A stretch of DNA of 64,000 nt from an uncultured Eggerthella sp. (GTDB taxonomy: Bacteria > Actinomycetota > Coriobacteriia > Coriobacteriales > Eggerthellaceae), in assembly GCA_900538545.1 (NCBI GenBank), contig UPYK01000001.1, forward strand, positions 124,001-188,000. Reading direction: 5' to 3'. The notes below the pieces were generated by a model. That model was given only the letters and a program-made list of their open reading frames with translations. It ran no database searches and was not told the DNA's origin. The translations under genes were made by a program, and so were the position numbers. Positions within the stretch are counted from its first letter, which is position 1, and every line of letters starts with the position of its first letter. Of this stretch, positions 32,584 to 40,233 are shown one piece after another.

Positions 32584-32970
32584 CTAGTCCCGCGCCATCC
32601 TGAGAACCGCCGCGTCCTGCTGCGCCACGTCGTCCCCGACCGCTCCGAGCTCGTCGGCGCCGAGGTCGATGAACACGCGCGTCAGCACCTGCATGAGCTC
32701 GATGAGACGCTCGTCGATGCCGTCGGCGCTCCTGAGCCTTCTGAGCTCGACGTAGACGGATCTCATCTGGTCGCGCAGCATTCTGTAGACCCTCACGTTC
32801 GGGCTGACGTTTATGTCGCGGCACTCGAGCCTGGAGGTTATGTAGTCCTGCTTGGTCATGCCGCTTGCTGCGACGAGGGCGTTTATCACCTCGTCCTCCT
32901 CCGGCGAGACCCGGAACGCTATCGTCTTGCTGCGCCGACGCCCTTTGTAATCGACGATCGGCCTGGACAT
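32584..32970 (-). CDS. Ribbon-helix-helix protein, mobilization-protein-like
   Basis: A 128-residue protein whose ATG overlaps the integrase stop, with GGAAGGAGG upstream. Residues 10-50 (RRSKTIAFRVSPEEDEVINA, then a helix ending TKQDYITSRL) match the RHH domain common to MobC-like and plasmid mobilization proteins. The rest is helical. As it is co-transcribed with the integrase and excisionase-like gene, it could bind att or oriT DNA or regulate the operon. Distinct from the MobC-like protein encoded at 29.3-29.7 kb. Confidence 0.75.
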   Translation of the reverse strand: MSRPIVDYKGRRRSKTIAFRVSPEEDEVINALVAASGMTKQDYITSRLECRDINVSPNVRVYRMLRDQMRSVYVELRRLRSADGIDERLIELMQVLTRVFIDLGADELGAVGDDVAQQDAAVLRMARD

Positions 32971-34043
32971 CAGGGCCTCCTTCCCTGGTCGAGCGCCGCC
33001 GCCATGTCCGACTGCTTGCTGGGGAAGAGGTGGGCGTAGCGAAGCGTCATCTCGTAGGTCTCGTGTCCCAGCCGGTCCGCTATGGCGAGCGGGCTGAAGC
33101 CCATCTCTATGAGAAGCGATACGTGGCTGTGGCGGAGGTCGTGAATCCGAATCGGCTCGAGGCCGCACGCGGCGCATCCTCGCTTCATCTCGTGGTGCAG
33201 GTAGTTTTTGGTAAAGCAGAAGATGCGGCAGGCGCGCCGCTCCTCGGGGATTGATCCGAGGAGATCGGCGAGCTCGTCTGCGAGGAACTCCGGCATAACT
33301 ACGTCCCTTTTCGATTTGGGTGTCTTGGGCGACGTGATGACATCCCTTCTCTTGATTCGCTGGTAGCTTTTGGTGACGTGGATGAGGCATCTTTTGAGGT
33401 CGATGTCGTCAGGCTCGAGCGCGAGGAGCTCTCCGACCCTCAAGCCGCACCAGTAGAGGATCTCGAAAGCGTAGAAGCTTGCCGGCTTGTCCATGATTTC
33501 CTCGCTGAACATAAGGTACTGCTCCTTCGTCCAGAACCTCATCTCCGAGCCCTTCCGCTCGCCGATCTTGATGGTCGGGGTGGCGGGGCTCTTTCCCAGT
33601 CCGTAGTACTTGACGGCATGGTTGAATATGGCGTTCAGCTGGTTGTTTATGGTTCGCAGGTAGGTGCCGCTGTATGGCTTCCCCTCGTCGTCGTACGAGC
33701 CCAGCATCCTGTTCTGCCAGTCCACCACGTCTTTGGGGGTGATGTCGCGCATCCTCTTCGATCCGAAGAACGGCACTATCTTCGTGCGTATGATGTGCTC
33801 CTTGGTGAGCCAGGTGTTGAGCTTGAGCCTTGGCCTCACGTCTTCGGAGTATCTCTTTACGAATGCCTCGAAGGGCATCGACATCGACCCGTCGGCAGAG
33901 GCTAGGAACTCCGCCTCCCACGCCAGAGCCTCGTCTCTGGTCGCGAACCCGCGCTTCACCTTGTGCCTGCGGCTTCCGTCGATGTCGCTGTAACAGCATT
34001 GGACGTACCAAGAACCTGTTTTCTCATTCACGTAGGCGGGCAT
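32970..34043 (-). CDS. Tyrosine-type site-specific integrase
   Basis: A 357-residue recombinase. Residues 1-50 are an arm-type DNA-binding domain (WYVQCCYSDIDG), 55-145 the SAM-like core-binding domain and 165-345 the catalytic domain. Active-site residues are Arg202 (GLRVGEL), His301 and Arg304 (HDLRHSH), His327 (RLGHE) and Tyr336 (RYAHLF). All are present, so it should be active. It overlaps the excisionase-like gene upstream (ATGA). It likely inserts the element at the guaA 3' end, which lies 2.5 kb away at the edge of the element. Confidence 0.95.
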   Translation of the reverse strand: MPAYVNEKTGSWYVQCCYSDIDGSRRHKVKRGFATRDEALAWEAEFLASADGSMSMPFEAFVKRYSEDVRPRLKLNTWLTKEHIIRTKIVPFFGSKRMRDITPKDVVDWQNRMLGSYDDEGKPYSGTYLRTINNQLNAIFNHAVKYYGLGKSPATPTIKIGERKGSEMRFWTKEQYLMFSEEIMDKPASFYAFEILYWCGLRVGELLALEPDDIDLKRCLIHVTKSYQRIKRRDVITSPKTPKSKRDVVMPEFLADELADLLGSIPEERRACRIFCFTKNYLHHEMKRGCAACGLEPIRIHDLRHSHVSLLIEMGFSPLAIADRLGHETYEMTLRYAHLFPSKQSDMAAALDQGRRP

Positions 34044-34255
34044 CAGCGTGCCTCTCGTCTGGGGGCTCCGTCGCCACAGTGGAAACGCTCGTAGAAATAC
34101 TTTCGGCTCACCTTCCCTTTGATGGTCGTGTACCCCTTCTGCTCCATCTCCGAGTTCAGCATCCTGATGATGCGATAGGCATAGGGCCTACTGATGCTCA
34201 GGGCGCGCATGACCTCTTCGACCCCCATGATCACCGGCTGCGAGTTCTGATCCAT
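34043..34255 (-). CDS. Excisionase-like small HTH protein
   Basis: A 70-residue basic protein just upstream of and overlapping the integrase gene. It holds a winged-helix pattern (VEEVMRALSISRPYAYRIIR, then KGYTTIKGKVSRKYFYER), as in Xis or small AlpA-like regulators. TGACAGGAGG lies before the ATG. It probably guides the integrase toward excision. Its promoter region carries three operator-like palindromes shared with the divergent repressor gene. Confidence 0.75.
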   Translation of the reverse strand: MDQNSQPVIMGVEEVMRALSISRPYAYRIIRMLNSEMEQKGYTTIKGKVSRKYFYERFHCGDGAPRREAR

Positions 34256-34279
34256 TTTTTCCTCCTGTCGTTCGGATGA

Positions 34280-34297
34280 CAGAACAAAAGCGTTCTG
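34280..34297. promoter_or_regulatory. Operator-like palindrome, xis-proximal
   Basis: CAGAACAAAAGCGTTCTG has 6-bp arms and a 6-base centre. It lies 25 bases upstream of the excisionase-like gene start. Confidence 0.7.
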
Positions 34298-34312
34298 CTT
34301 CTCGCGACATTA

Positions 34313-34332
34313 ACAGAACGAAAATGTTCGGT
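34313..34332. promoter_or_regulatory. Operator-like palindrome, central
   Basis: ACAGAACGAAAATGTTCGGT shares the AGAAC-N6-GTTC core and lies midway between the divergent xis and xre genes. Confidence 0.65.
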
Positions 34333-34341
34333 CAAGATAAA

Positions 34342-34370
34342 TTGAGAACGTTTTTGTTCTCTAGTATCAT
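34342..34370 (+). promoter_or_regulatory. Promoter of the XRE gene with overlapping operator
   Basis: TTGAGA (34342-34347) and TATCAT (34365-34370) are separated by 17 bases. The palindrome GAGAACGTTTTTGTTCTC (34344-34361) covers the spacer and part of the -35 box, so the repressor is likely autoregulated. Confidence 0.65.
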
Positions 34371-34397
34371 GGGGAGAAAACGATCGGAGGAGGAGAG

Positions 34398-34817
34398 ATG
34401 ACGACGGGAAGCCGCATACGGGCGCTGCGCGAGGCACAGGGGATGACGCAACGGCAGCTCGCCGAGAGGGCGGGCTGCACCGACGCGGCCATCAGGAACT
34501 ACGAGGCGGGCAGGAGGGTGCTGAAGGGCGCCGCCCTGGATGCGATCGCGGGCGCCCTCGGGGTCGCCCGCGAGGCCCTCATGCCCGTTCGAGCCGAATC
34601 CGCCAGGGACGCCCTCGAGCTCCTCTTCAGGATCGAGGAGGAGTTCGGGCTTAGGCCCGTCGGCGGAGGCAGGCTCGCCGTCGCGCCCGGCGCGGAGAAG
34701 GCGCCTAAGCTCGCCGCCGCTATCAAGGCCTGGGAATCCCAGGTGGATGCGCTCGACCGCGGCGAGATAACCCCCGAGGAATACGAGTCCTGGAAGAGGG
34801 GGCTTGGCGGATGCTAG
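34398..34817 (+). CDS. XRE-family repressor of the element
   Basis: A 139-residue protein with GGAGGAGGAGAG before the ATG. Residues 5-60 are a Cro/C1-type HTH (IRALREAQGMTQRQLAERAG, then DAAIRNYEAGRRVLKG). The C-terminal half is helical and acidic; no LexA-like protease site is seen. It is transcribed divergently from xis-int, and three palindromes lie between them, with a fourth before parA. It is the best candidate for the regulator that keeps excision and partition genes off. The end overlaps the next gene by seven bases. Confidence 0.85.
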   Translation: MTTGSRIRALREAQGMTQRQLAERAGCTDAAIRNYEAGRRVLKGAALDAIAGALGVAREALMPVRAESARDALELLFRIEEEFGLRPVGGGRLAVAPGAEKAPKLAAAIKAWESQVDALDRGEITPEEYESWKRGLGGC

Positions 34818-36061
34818 GCGATTCGAGGAGGATTTCTAGGGCGCGTCTCATCAGCGGCCTTCGATCGAGAATCCAAGAGGAGGCTCCGAATCTCATCGCA
34901 TTGAAGCGCGAGGGCGCCTACTGGGACTTCAAGAAGGAGTGGCACAAAGACAATTCCGAGCTGATCCACGACATACTATGCCTTGCCAACAATCTCGAGA
35001 GCGACGTGTCGTACCTCTTCATTGGCATAGACGAGGAAGAGGGCTATTCGGTGTGCGATGTCGAGAACAACGATCATGCCGAACGGAAGACGAACCAGAT
35101 GATCGTCGATATGCTCTCGAAGACAAAATGGGACAACGGTCAGCCTCCCTTCGCGGTCGTGGAGCCAATGGAGCTTGACGGGGGAACAATAGACATCCTG
35201 TGCGTCGTGAGCAGGCGGGAGGATATGCCTTATTCCCTCTCGAAGGGGTCGGGGAAAGTGCGCGCGCATATGGTTCACACGCGACGCGTCGACTCGAACA
35301 CGCCCATAGACGAAGGAGCGTCGTGGAGTGAGGTGGAAGACATCTGGCGCCATCACTTTTCGCTTGATGAATCTCCTCTTGCGAGGGTGAAGGGGATGCT
35401 CGAAGACAAGGAGCATTGGAGGTTTCTCTCCGAGGTGATCGGTACGGAGGACAAGTACTATCTATACGCCCCGGAGTTTACCGTCTGCCATTATTCGGAC
35501 GACGAGCGGGACGGCTACGAGTACTACATGCTGAACCAGACAGATCCTAGTCCGAGCTGGTATACGATCGAGATCCGTTATTTCCAAACTCGCATATTCG
35601 ACACCCTCGGCATCGCTCTCGACGGCGGCAGGTATTTCGCGCCCGTCCCGTCGCGTTCCTTCGTGCGCTGGGATCGGCGCAGCCTGGATTTCGATCTCAT
35701 GTATTGCTACTACACAAGGGATTCTTTGGATTGGAGCCTGAACGAGTTCTTCTTCGACGAGGACTACGGCGATGCCAGGATAGCGCGCAGGCGGTTCCTT
35801 GAAACCGTCGTCATCTTCCAAGACGAAGAAGAGCGTAAAGGCTTTGATGTGCTTCTTCGCGAACGTCATTCCGAATTCGAGGAGGAGATGTCGGAGGCCC
35901 CCGACCCGTACGGCGCAGAGCGACTTCCCGAGGACTATCCCCAGGAGGCGAAGGACCAAGCGACCCGCGAGCTGAAAGCGATTCCCATCCTCAAGCGCAT
36001 GCTCGAAGAATTCAGAGGCGATCTCGAAGGGTTGCGCTTGCCCACTTCCAGGGATTGGTAG
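34811..36061 (+). CDS. AlbA_2 (Schlafen-type) domain protein
   Basis: A 416-residue protein with GAGGGG eight bases before the ATG. The N-terminal third has an AlbA_2/divergent-AAA pattern: EGAYWDFKKEWHKD at about residue 35, LIHDILCLANN, then SYLFIGIDEEEGY. This domain occurs in Schlafen-related proteins and many phage-defence loci. The remaining 270 residues are acidic, aromatic-rich and unassigned. It is coupled to the XRE repressor gene and lies at the guaA-proximal end of the element, a common place for cargo. A defence or regulatory role is inference. Confidence 0.7.
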   Translation: MLGDSRRISRARLISGLRSRIQEEAPNLIALKREGAYWDFKKEWHKDNSELIHDILCLANNLESDVSYLFIGIDEEEGYSVCDVENNDHAERKTNQMIVDMLSKTKWDNGQPPFAVVEPMELDGGTIDILCVVSRREDMPYSLSKGSGKVRAHMVHTRRVDSNTPIDEGASWSEVEDIWRHHFSLDESPLARVKGMLEDKEHWRFLSEVIGTEDKYYLYAPEFTVCHYSDDERDGYEYYMLNQTDPSPSWYTIEIRYFQTRIFDTLGIALDGGRYFAPVPSRSFVRWDRRSLDFDLMYCYYTRDSLDWSLNEFFFDEDYGDARIARRRFLETVVIFQDEEERKGFDVLLRERHSEFEEEMSEAPDPYGAERLPEDYPQEAKDQATRELKAIPILKRMLEEFRGDLEGLRLPTSRDW

Positions 36062-36178
36062 TTTGGCCCGCAAGCCCCCTGCTGCTACTCGGGAGGAGTG
36101 GTTGCGAAACCAACCCGTTTTCGTGAGTTTGCGAGAATGACACTTTCAGGCTCTTCGCCAGGGGCATCCGTCATTCTT

Positions 36179-36218
36179 GAGTTTCGTTTTTCCGAGTGAG
36201 TTTCGTTTGAGTTTCGTC
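36179..36218 (+). repeat. Three direct GAGTTTCGT repeats, possible integrase arm-binding sites
   Basis: GAGTTTCGT begins at 36179, 36198 and 36209. Spacings are 19 and 11 bases. Tyrosine integrases commonly bind short direct repeats 100-400 bp from the crossover site; here they lie about 330-360 bp from the guaA end. Confidence 0.45.
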
Positions 36219-36390
36219 GATTTTCGGCGGCACCTGCAAGCCCCTCGGCATCACTGTCTTCTGCTGGCTTGCGGGTTGTTCGGTTCGCTTCGGCTCCTTT
36301 CGGTTCCGTTTGCACCGTTTCGGGTCTGTTCGAAGCATGGCCGCTTGTCCTGGGATGGCATCTTGCCATGCGTCTACCTGCGGAAACGAG

Positions 36391-36419
36391 AAGGCTCCTC
36401 GATTCTTTCGAGGAGCCTT
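36391..36419. terminator. Strong hairpin near the guaA end
   Basis: A perfect 12-bp stem (AAGGCTCCTCGA with TCGAGGAGCCTT) and a 5-base loop. The downstream bases (GTGGGTTTCTATC) are only partly T-rich. It could terminate the AlbA_2 transcript or guaA read-through. Confidence 0.7.
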
Positions 36420-36540
36420 GTGGGTTTCTATCTGATTTCGGAATCATGCGGCTTGCAGGTGCGACGGTTCCGAAACGTCCTCATCGGTCGCTATCGGAAC
36501 CGTAAGAAACCGTATGAAAAACACGAACAAATGTTCCAAT

Positions 36541-36560
36541 ACTATTCCCACTCGATCGTT
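36541..36560. other. Probable attachment site at the guaA 3' end
   Basis: The element's integrase-bearing end abuts the last codons of guaA (ATCGAGTGGGAATAG on the minus strand), which remain intact. GMP-synthase 3' ends are documented insertion hotspots for genomic islands. The exact core and the second att copy are not visible in this window. Confidence 0.5.
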
Positions 36561-38206
36561 GCAGGGGGTTTGGATGTGATGTCGTAGGCGACGCGGTTGA
36601 TGCCGGGGACTTCGGCAACGATACGGCTCGAGATGCGCGCGAGTACATCGTAGGGGAGCTTCGCCCAGTCGGCAGTCATCGCATCGCTCGATTCCACGGC
36701 GCGCAAGATGATCGGGTGCTGATACGTGCGTTCATCACCCATAACGCCTACGCTGCGCACATCAGGTAACACCGCAAAATACTGCCACACGCTGCGCTCA
36801 ACCTCTGGACCGCCTGCATTCTCGCGTGCAACTTCGCCATTGCGTTCACCGCTACGCTCGAACAGCTGCTCGTTATAGGCATCTAGCTCCTCGCGCACGA
36901 TTGCATCGGCATTCTTCAGGATCTCGAGCTTCTCGGGCGTCACTTCGCCAATGATGCGGATCGCAAGCCCGGGTCCCGGGAATGGCTGGCGATGCACGAT
37001 GTGGTCAGGCAGCCCTAACGCCGAGCCCAATGCACGTACCTCGTCCTTGAAGAAGTGATCGAGCGGCTCGATCAGGTCAAAATGCACCCCATCGGGGAAG
37101 GGGATCAGGTTGTGATGGCTCTTGATCGTGGACGCCTTGCCGCCTGTTTTGCGCGCACCGCTCTCGATGATGTCGGGATAGATCGTGCCCTGCGCCAAGA
37201 ACTTCACGGGTTCGCCGTCGCCAGCAACCTCCTCGGCTACGGCGAAGAATTCCTTCCAGAACTGCTCGCCGATGATGCGGCGCTTCGCCTCCGGATCGGT
37301 CACGCCTGCCAGCAGTTGAGCATAGCGATCCTCGGCATGCACGTGGATGAAATCCACGTCGAACTGCTTGGTGAACACCTCTTCGACCTCTTCAGGCTCG
37401 TTCTTGCGCAGAAGCCCATGGTTCACGAACACGCACACCAGCTGCTTGCCGATCGCCTTCGCGCATAGCGCCGCAACCACGCTCGAATCCACGCCGCCTG
37501 AAAGCCCAAGGATCACGCGGTCGCTGCCTACTTGCTCGCGGATGGCTGCTACGGAATCGTCGATGATCGAGTCCATGGTCCAGTTCGGTTCCAGCCCTGC
37601 GATGTTGAACAGGAAGTTTGCCAGAATCTCCTGGCCATACGGCGTATGGCGAACCTCAGGATGGAACTGCGTGGCGTAAAGCTTGCGCTCGGGGCATTCC
37701 ATGGAAGCCACGGGGCACACGTCGGTCACGGCCGTTACCGTGAAGCCCTCGGGCACTTCGCTCACCGCATCGCGATGGCTCATCCACACGGTCTGCTCGT
37801 GCGGCGTCTCGCCATACAGCGCCGACGTGCCGCCGCAACCCGCACAATCCACGCCGTCAACGCGGGTGAGGGGAGCGGGCCCGTATTCTCCCTTCTCGGT
37901 GTGGCTCACCGTGCCGCCGAGCGTCTTCGCCATGATCTGCTGGCCGTAGCAAAAGCCGAGCACGGGGATGCCTAGCTCGAAGATCTCGGGGTCTACCGAA
38001 GGCGCATCTTCGGCATACACGCTTGCCGGACCGCCCGACAAGATGATGGCACTGGGGTTCTTCTCGCGCACCTCATCAGCGGAGATGTCGCACGGGACGA
38101 TCTCGGAATACACGCTCAGATCGCGCACGCGACGCGCGATGAGTTGGCCATATTGCGCGCCGAAATCGAAGACCAATACGGTTGAGAGCGGGGTGGAAGT
38201 GGCCAT
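36542..38206 (-). CDS. guaA: GMP synthase (glutamine-hydrolysing)
   Basis: A 554-residue enzyme that aminates XMP to GMP in purine synthesis. ATG 38206 with GGAG upstream is chosen. The class I glutamine amidotransferase domain (about 10-205) has the nucleophile in GFCYGQQ and the histidine-glutamate pair in FHPEV. The ATP-pyrophosphatase domain has LSGGVDSSVVAAL, and the C-terminal dimerisation domain ends TSKPPATIEWE. A roughly 40-residue acidic insertion-like segment (ERSGERNGEVARENAGGP) lies in the C-terminal part. The 3' end faces the conjugative element. Confidence 0.97.
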   Translation of the reverse strand: MATSTPLSTVLVFDFGAQYGQLIARRVRDLSVYSEIVPCDISADEVREKNPSAIILSGGPASVYAEDAPSVDPEIFELGIPVLGFCYGQQIMAKTLGGTVSHTEKGEYGPAPLTRVDGVDCAGCGGTSALYGETPHEQTVWMSHRDAVSEVPEGFTVTAVTDVCPVASMECPERKLYATQFHPEVRHTPYGQEILANFLFNIAGLEPNWTMDSIIDDSVAAIREQVGSDRVILGLSGGVDSSVVAALCAKAIGKQLVCVFVNHGLLRKNEPEEVEEVFTKQFDVDFIHVHAEDRYAQLLAGVTDPEAKRRIIGEQFWKEFFAVAEEVAGDGEPVKFLAQGTIYPDIIESGARKTGGKASTIKSHHNLIPFPDGVHFDLIEPLDHFFKDEVRALGSALGLPDHIVHRQPFPGPGLAIRIIGEVTPEKLEILKNADAIVREELDAYNEQLFERSGERNGEVARENAGGPEVERSVWQYFAVLPDVRSVGVMGDERTYQHPIILRAVESSDAMTADWAKLPYDVLARISSRIVAEVPGINRVAYDITSKPPATIEWE

Positions 38207-38394
38207 GCGTGTCTCCTTCTGGGGTCTGCGGATGAGCTTCGCGGGATGTGCCTGCGAACTGCCGGCTTTGCTGGCAGGGTTTCGCTCGCGTGCGTTCCGC
38301 GGTCGTTTCAAAAACTAGGCTTTCATCTTACCCGAAACACTCTCGTCTGTCGCACGTCTTCGCGGGAAAATCGAGCGAAGCAAAGTGGCGTCCG

Positions 38395-39354
38395 CTAACC
38401 TACCAATCCCATGAACGCGACCAGCAGCGGAATGAACACGAACGACCCCACGGTGGTGATGATGGTGGCCTTCGCGGCCAGCTGCGCGTTGCCGTTGTAC
38501 TGTGCAACGAACGTCGGGCACATCGATCCGGCGGGCATTGCGAACATGAGCATGAACACGGCAGCCAGAAGCGGCGAAACTCCCAGCGCGGTGAAGCCCC
38601 AGTAGAAGAGCGCCGGCAAGATCAGCTGGCGGATGATCATGTAGGGGTAGAGCCGCACCTCTTTCACCACGTTCTTCATGGGCGAGCGCGCCACGATCAC
38701 GCCCACCACCAGCATGGCGATAGGCGCGGTGATCCCGCCCAAAAGCGAGAGCGAATCCTGCACGAGTTCGGGAACTTGCCAACCGGTGAAGAACAGCACG
38801 AGCGCCAGCACGCTCGCGATCATTGAAGGGTTCACGATCGAACGCCACGGGATCGATACCTTCGCATCCTCGCCGTATTCCGCGCGCAGCGGGTCATCCT
38901 TAGCAAACATCACGAACCCCACGCCATAGACGAACACCGCCAGCACCATCACGTAGATGCTCGCGTAGATGACCGACTCGCTGCCCAGGATCGCGCCCAC
39001 CACGGGAAGCCCGAGAAAGCCCGTGTTGTTGCAGATCGTGACGAACTGGTACACCACGCGCTCACGCTTCGGAACGCGCAATACCACCACCAAGAGCCAA
39101 CCGACCAGCAGAAGCAAGAACCCCTGTGCAATCGCCATGGCGAACGTGATCCCGACGGTCTCGCCCGCATCGGCGGCCGAAAGTCCATGTACTGATGCGA
39201 CCACCATGCAGGGCAGCGTGATGTTCAACAGTAGCTTCGTAAGCTTCTGGTTCGTGTATTCGTCAAGATAATCGAGCTTTGCGGCAAGAAATCCTACCGC
39301 CGCAACGATGATCAGTATCGCCATCTGGGAGAGCCCGTTCAGTGCGCTTTCCAC
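38395..39354 (-). CDS. AEC-family (auxin efflux carrier-like) transporter
   Basis: A 319-residue membrane protein with about ten hydrophobic helices in two five-helix halves. It carries the family's typical TGFLGLPVVGAILG stretch near residue 100 and PAGSMCPTFVAQY near residue 270. GTG 39354 has AAGGA upstream; an internal ATG at 39324 is a possible alternative. Bacterial members often carry malate or other organic acids; substrate here is unknown. Same strand as guaA but separated by 188 bases. Confidence 0.85.
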   Translation of the reverse strand: MESALNGLSQMAILIIVAAVGFLAAKLDYLDEYTNQKLTKLLLNITLPCMVVASVHGLSAADAGETVGITFAMAIAQGFLLLLVGWLLVVVLRVPKRERVVYQFVTICNNTGFLGLPVVGAILGSESVIYASIYVMVLAVFVYGVGFVMFAKDDPLRAEYGEDAKVSIPWRSIVNPSMIASVLALVLFFTGWQVPELVQDSLSLLGGITAPIAMLVVGVIVARSPMKNVVKEVRLYPYMIIRQLILPALFYWGFTALGVSPLLAAVFMLMFAMPAGSMCPTFVAQYNGNAQLAAKATIITTVGSFVFIPLLVAFMGLVG

Positions 39355-39383
39355 CCGTGTCCTTTCTTGAGTTTCAACCTGCG

Positions 39384-39872
39384 CTACTTCAGTTTGCCAT
39401 ACTCCTCGTCAGAGACGGGCTCGAGCCATTCGTTCGAGCAATTCTCGCCTGGTACGGTGAACGCCAGGTGCGCAAACCAGCTGTCGAGCGCCGCGCCATG
39501 CCAATGCTTCACGCCGGTGGGGATGTTCACGACATCGCCCGGCAGCATCTCCTGCGCCGGCTGACCCCATTCTTGATAGTAGCCGCGGCCACCCACGCAG
39601 ATCAGCATCTGTCCGCCACCCTTATCGGCGTTGTGCACGTGCCAGTTGTTGCGACACCCTGGCTCGAAGGTTACGTTCGCGGTCGGAACCTGCTCGGCTG
39701 TAAGGGGTGCAAGCCAGCTCTTGCCACTGAAATACTGCGCGTAGGCATCGTTCGGCTCGCCCACGGGGAACATCAGTGTGGCGGCGAAGGCTGCCAGGTC
39801 GGAATCGGTGTCTTCTGCGAACTTGGGTGCGAAATTGCCCAGGGCATCGCGCCCCGCTGTTTGTTTGACCAT
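39384..39872 (-). CDS. Cupin-domain protein
   Basis: A 162-residue protein. GCAGGAGGAAACC precedes the ATG. Residues 55-150 form a cupin with metal ligands in NNWHVHNADKGGGQM and the second motif GVKHWHGA. The N-terminus (residues 1-50, LGNFAPKFAEDTDSDLAAF) resembles the end of a carboxymuconolactone-decarboxylase-like domain, so the family probably arose from a CMD-cupin fusion. A MerR-type promoter with a 19-base spacer lies about 95 bases upstream, suggesting stress-controlled expression. Reaction unknown. Confidence 0.8.
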   Translation of the reverse strand: MVKQTAGRDALGNFAPKFAEDTDSDLAAFAATLMFPVGEPNDAYAQYFSGKSWLAPLTAEQVPTANVTFEPGCRNNWHVHNADKGGGQMLICVGGRGYYQEWGQPAQEMLPGDVVNIPTGVKHWHGAALDSWFAHLAFTVPGENCSNEWLEPVSDEEYGKLK

Positions 39873-39965
39873 GGTTTCCTCCTGCTGCGTTGTGTTTCTC
39901 TTATGGATGCAGTTCCTTATGCTGCTCGGAATTCGCAGCCGATGGAACGCTTTCTTGCTATGACC

Positions 39966-39997
39966 ATTGTTTTACTTGAACTATGGTTTAAGTCAAG
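39966..39997 (-). promoter_or_regulatory. MerR-type promoter of the cupin gene
   Basis: On the minus strand TTGACT (39996-39991) and AACAAT (39971-39966) are separated by 19 bases, the long spacing used by MerR-family activators. The spacer lies in a partial dyad with CTTGA/TCAAG ends (39975-39997). No MerR gene is present in the window. The remaining 39873-40233 stretch has no gene. Confidence 0.5.
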
Positions 39998-40233
39998 GAA
40001 CTCACTTTGCTTGTGCAAATTCGCTTTACAAAAGTTTTACTTGTCGCTCGTCTGAAAGCCCTCAGCGCCCTACAGGCTTTCTCGTAGAATAGTAGAAGTT
40101 CGTTCGCGAAGGTTGCGCATGCAGGGTGCAAAGCTGGCATCCGCGCCAGGTCGTATGTTCTGCACCGCGCCATGCGCCATCAGCCAGCGAACGCCCTACC
40201 TATATAAGTAAGCAAACGCACAAGGAAAGTAGC

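Larger units (their letters stand above)
36062..36541. other. Non-coding right end of the conjugative element
   Basis: These 480 bases hold no supported gene. They contain three direct GAGTTTCGT repeats (36179-36218), low-complexity TTCGG-rich sequence (36270-36330) and a strong hairpin (36391-36419), and end at the guaA stop codon. This is the expected place of the att arm sites recognised by the integrase. Confidence 0.6.

Noticed and set aside
32216..32824. 202-residue minus-strand frame over the 32.2-32.6 kb gap
   Set aside because: Arg/Ala/Pro-rich composition, no start signal and overlap with the RHH gene in another frame; looks non-coding.
36177..36587. 136-residue + strand frame running into the guaA end
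   Set aside because: Phe/Arg-rich low-complexity translation of repeat sequence, antisense to guaA at its end; no ribosome-binding site.
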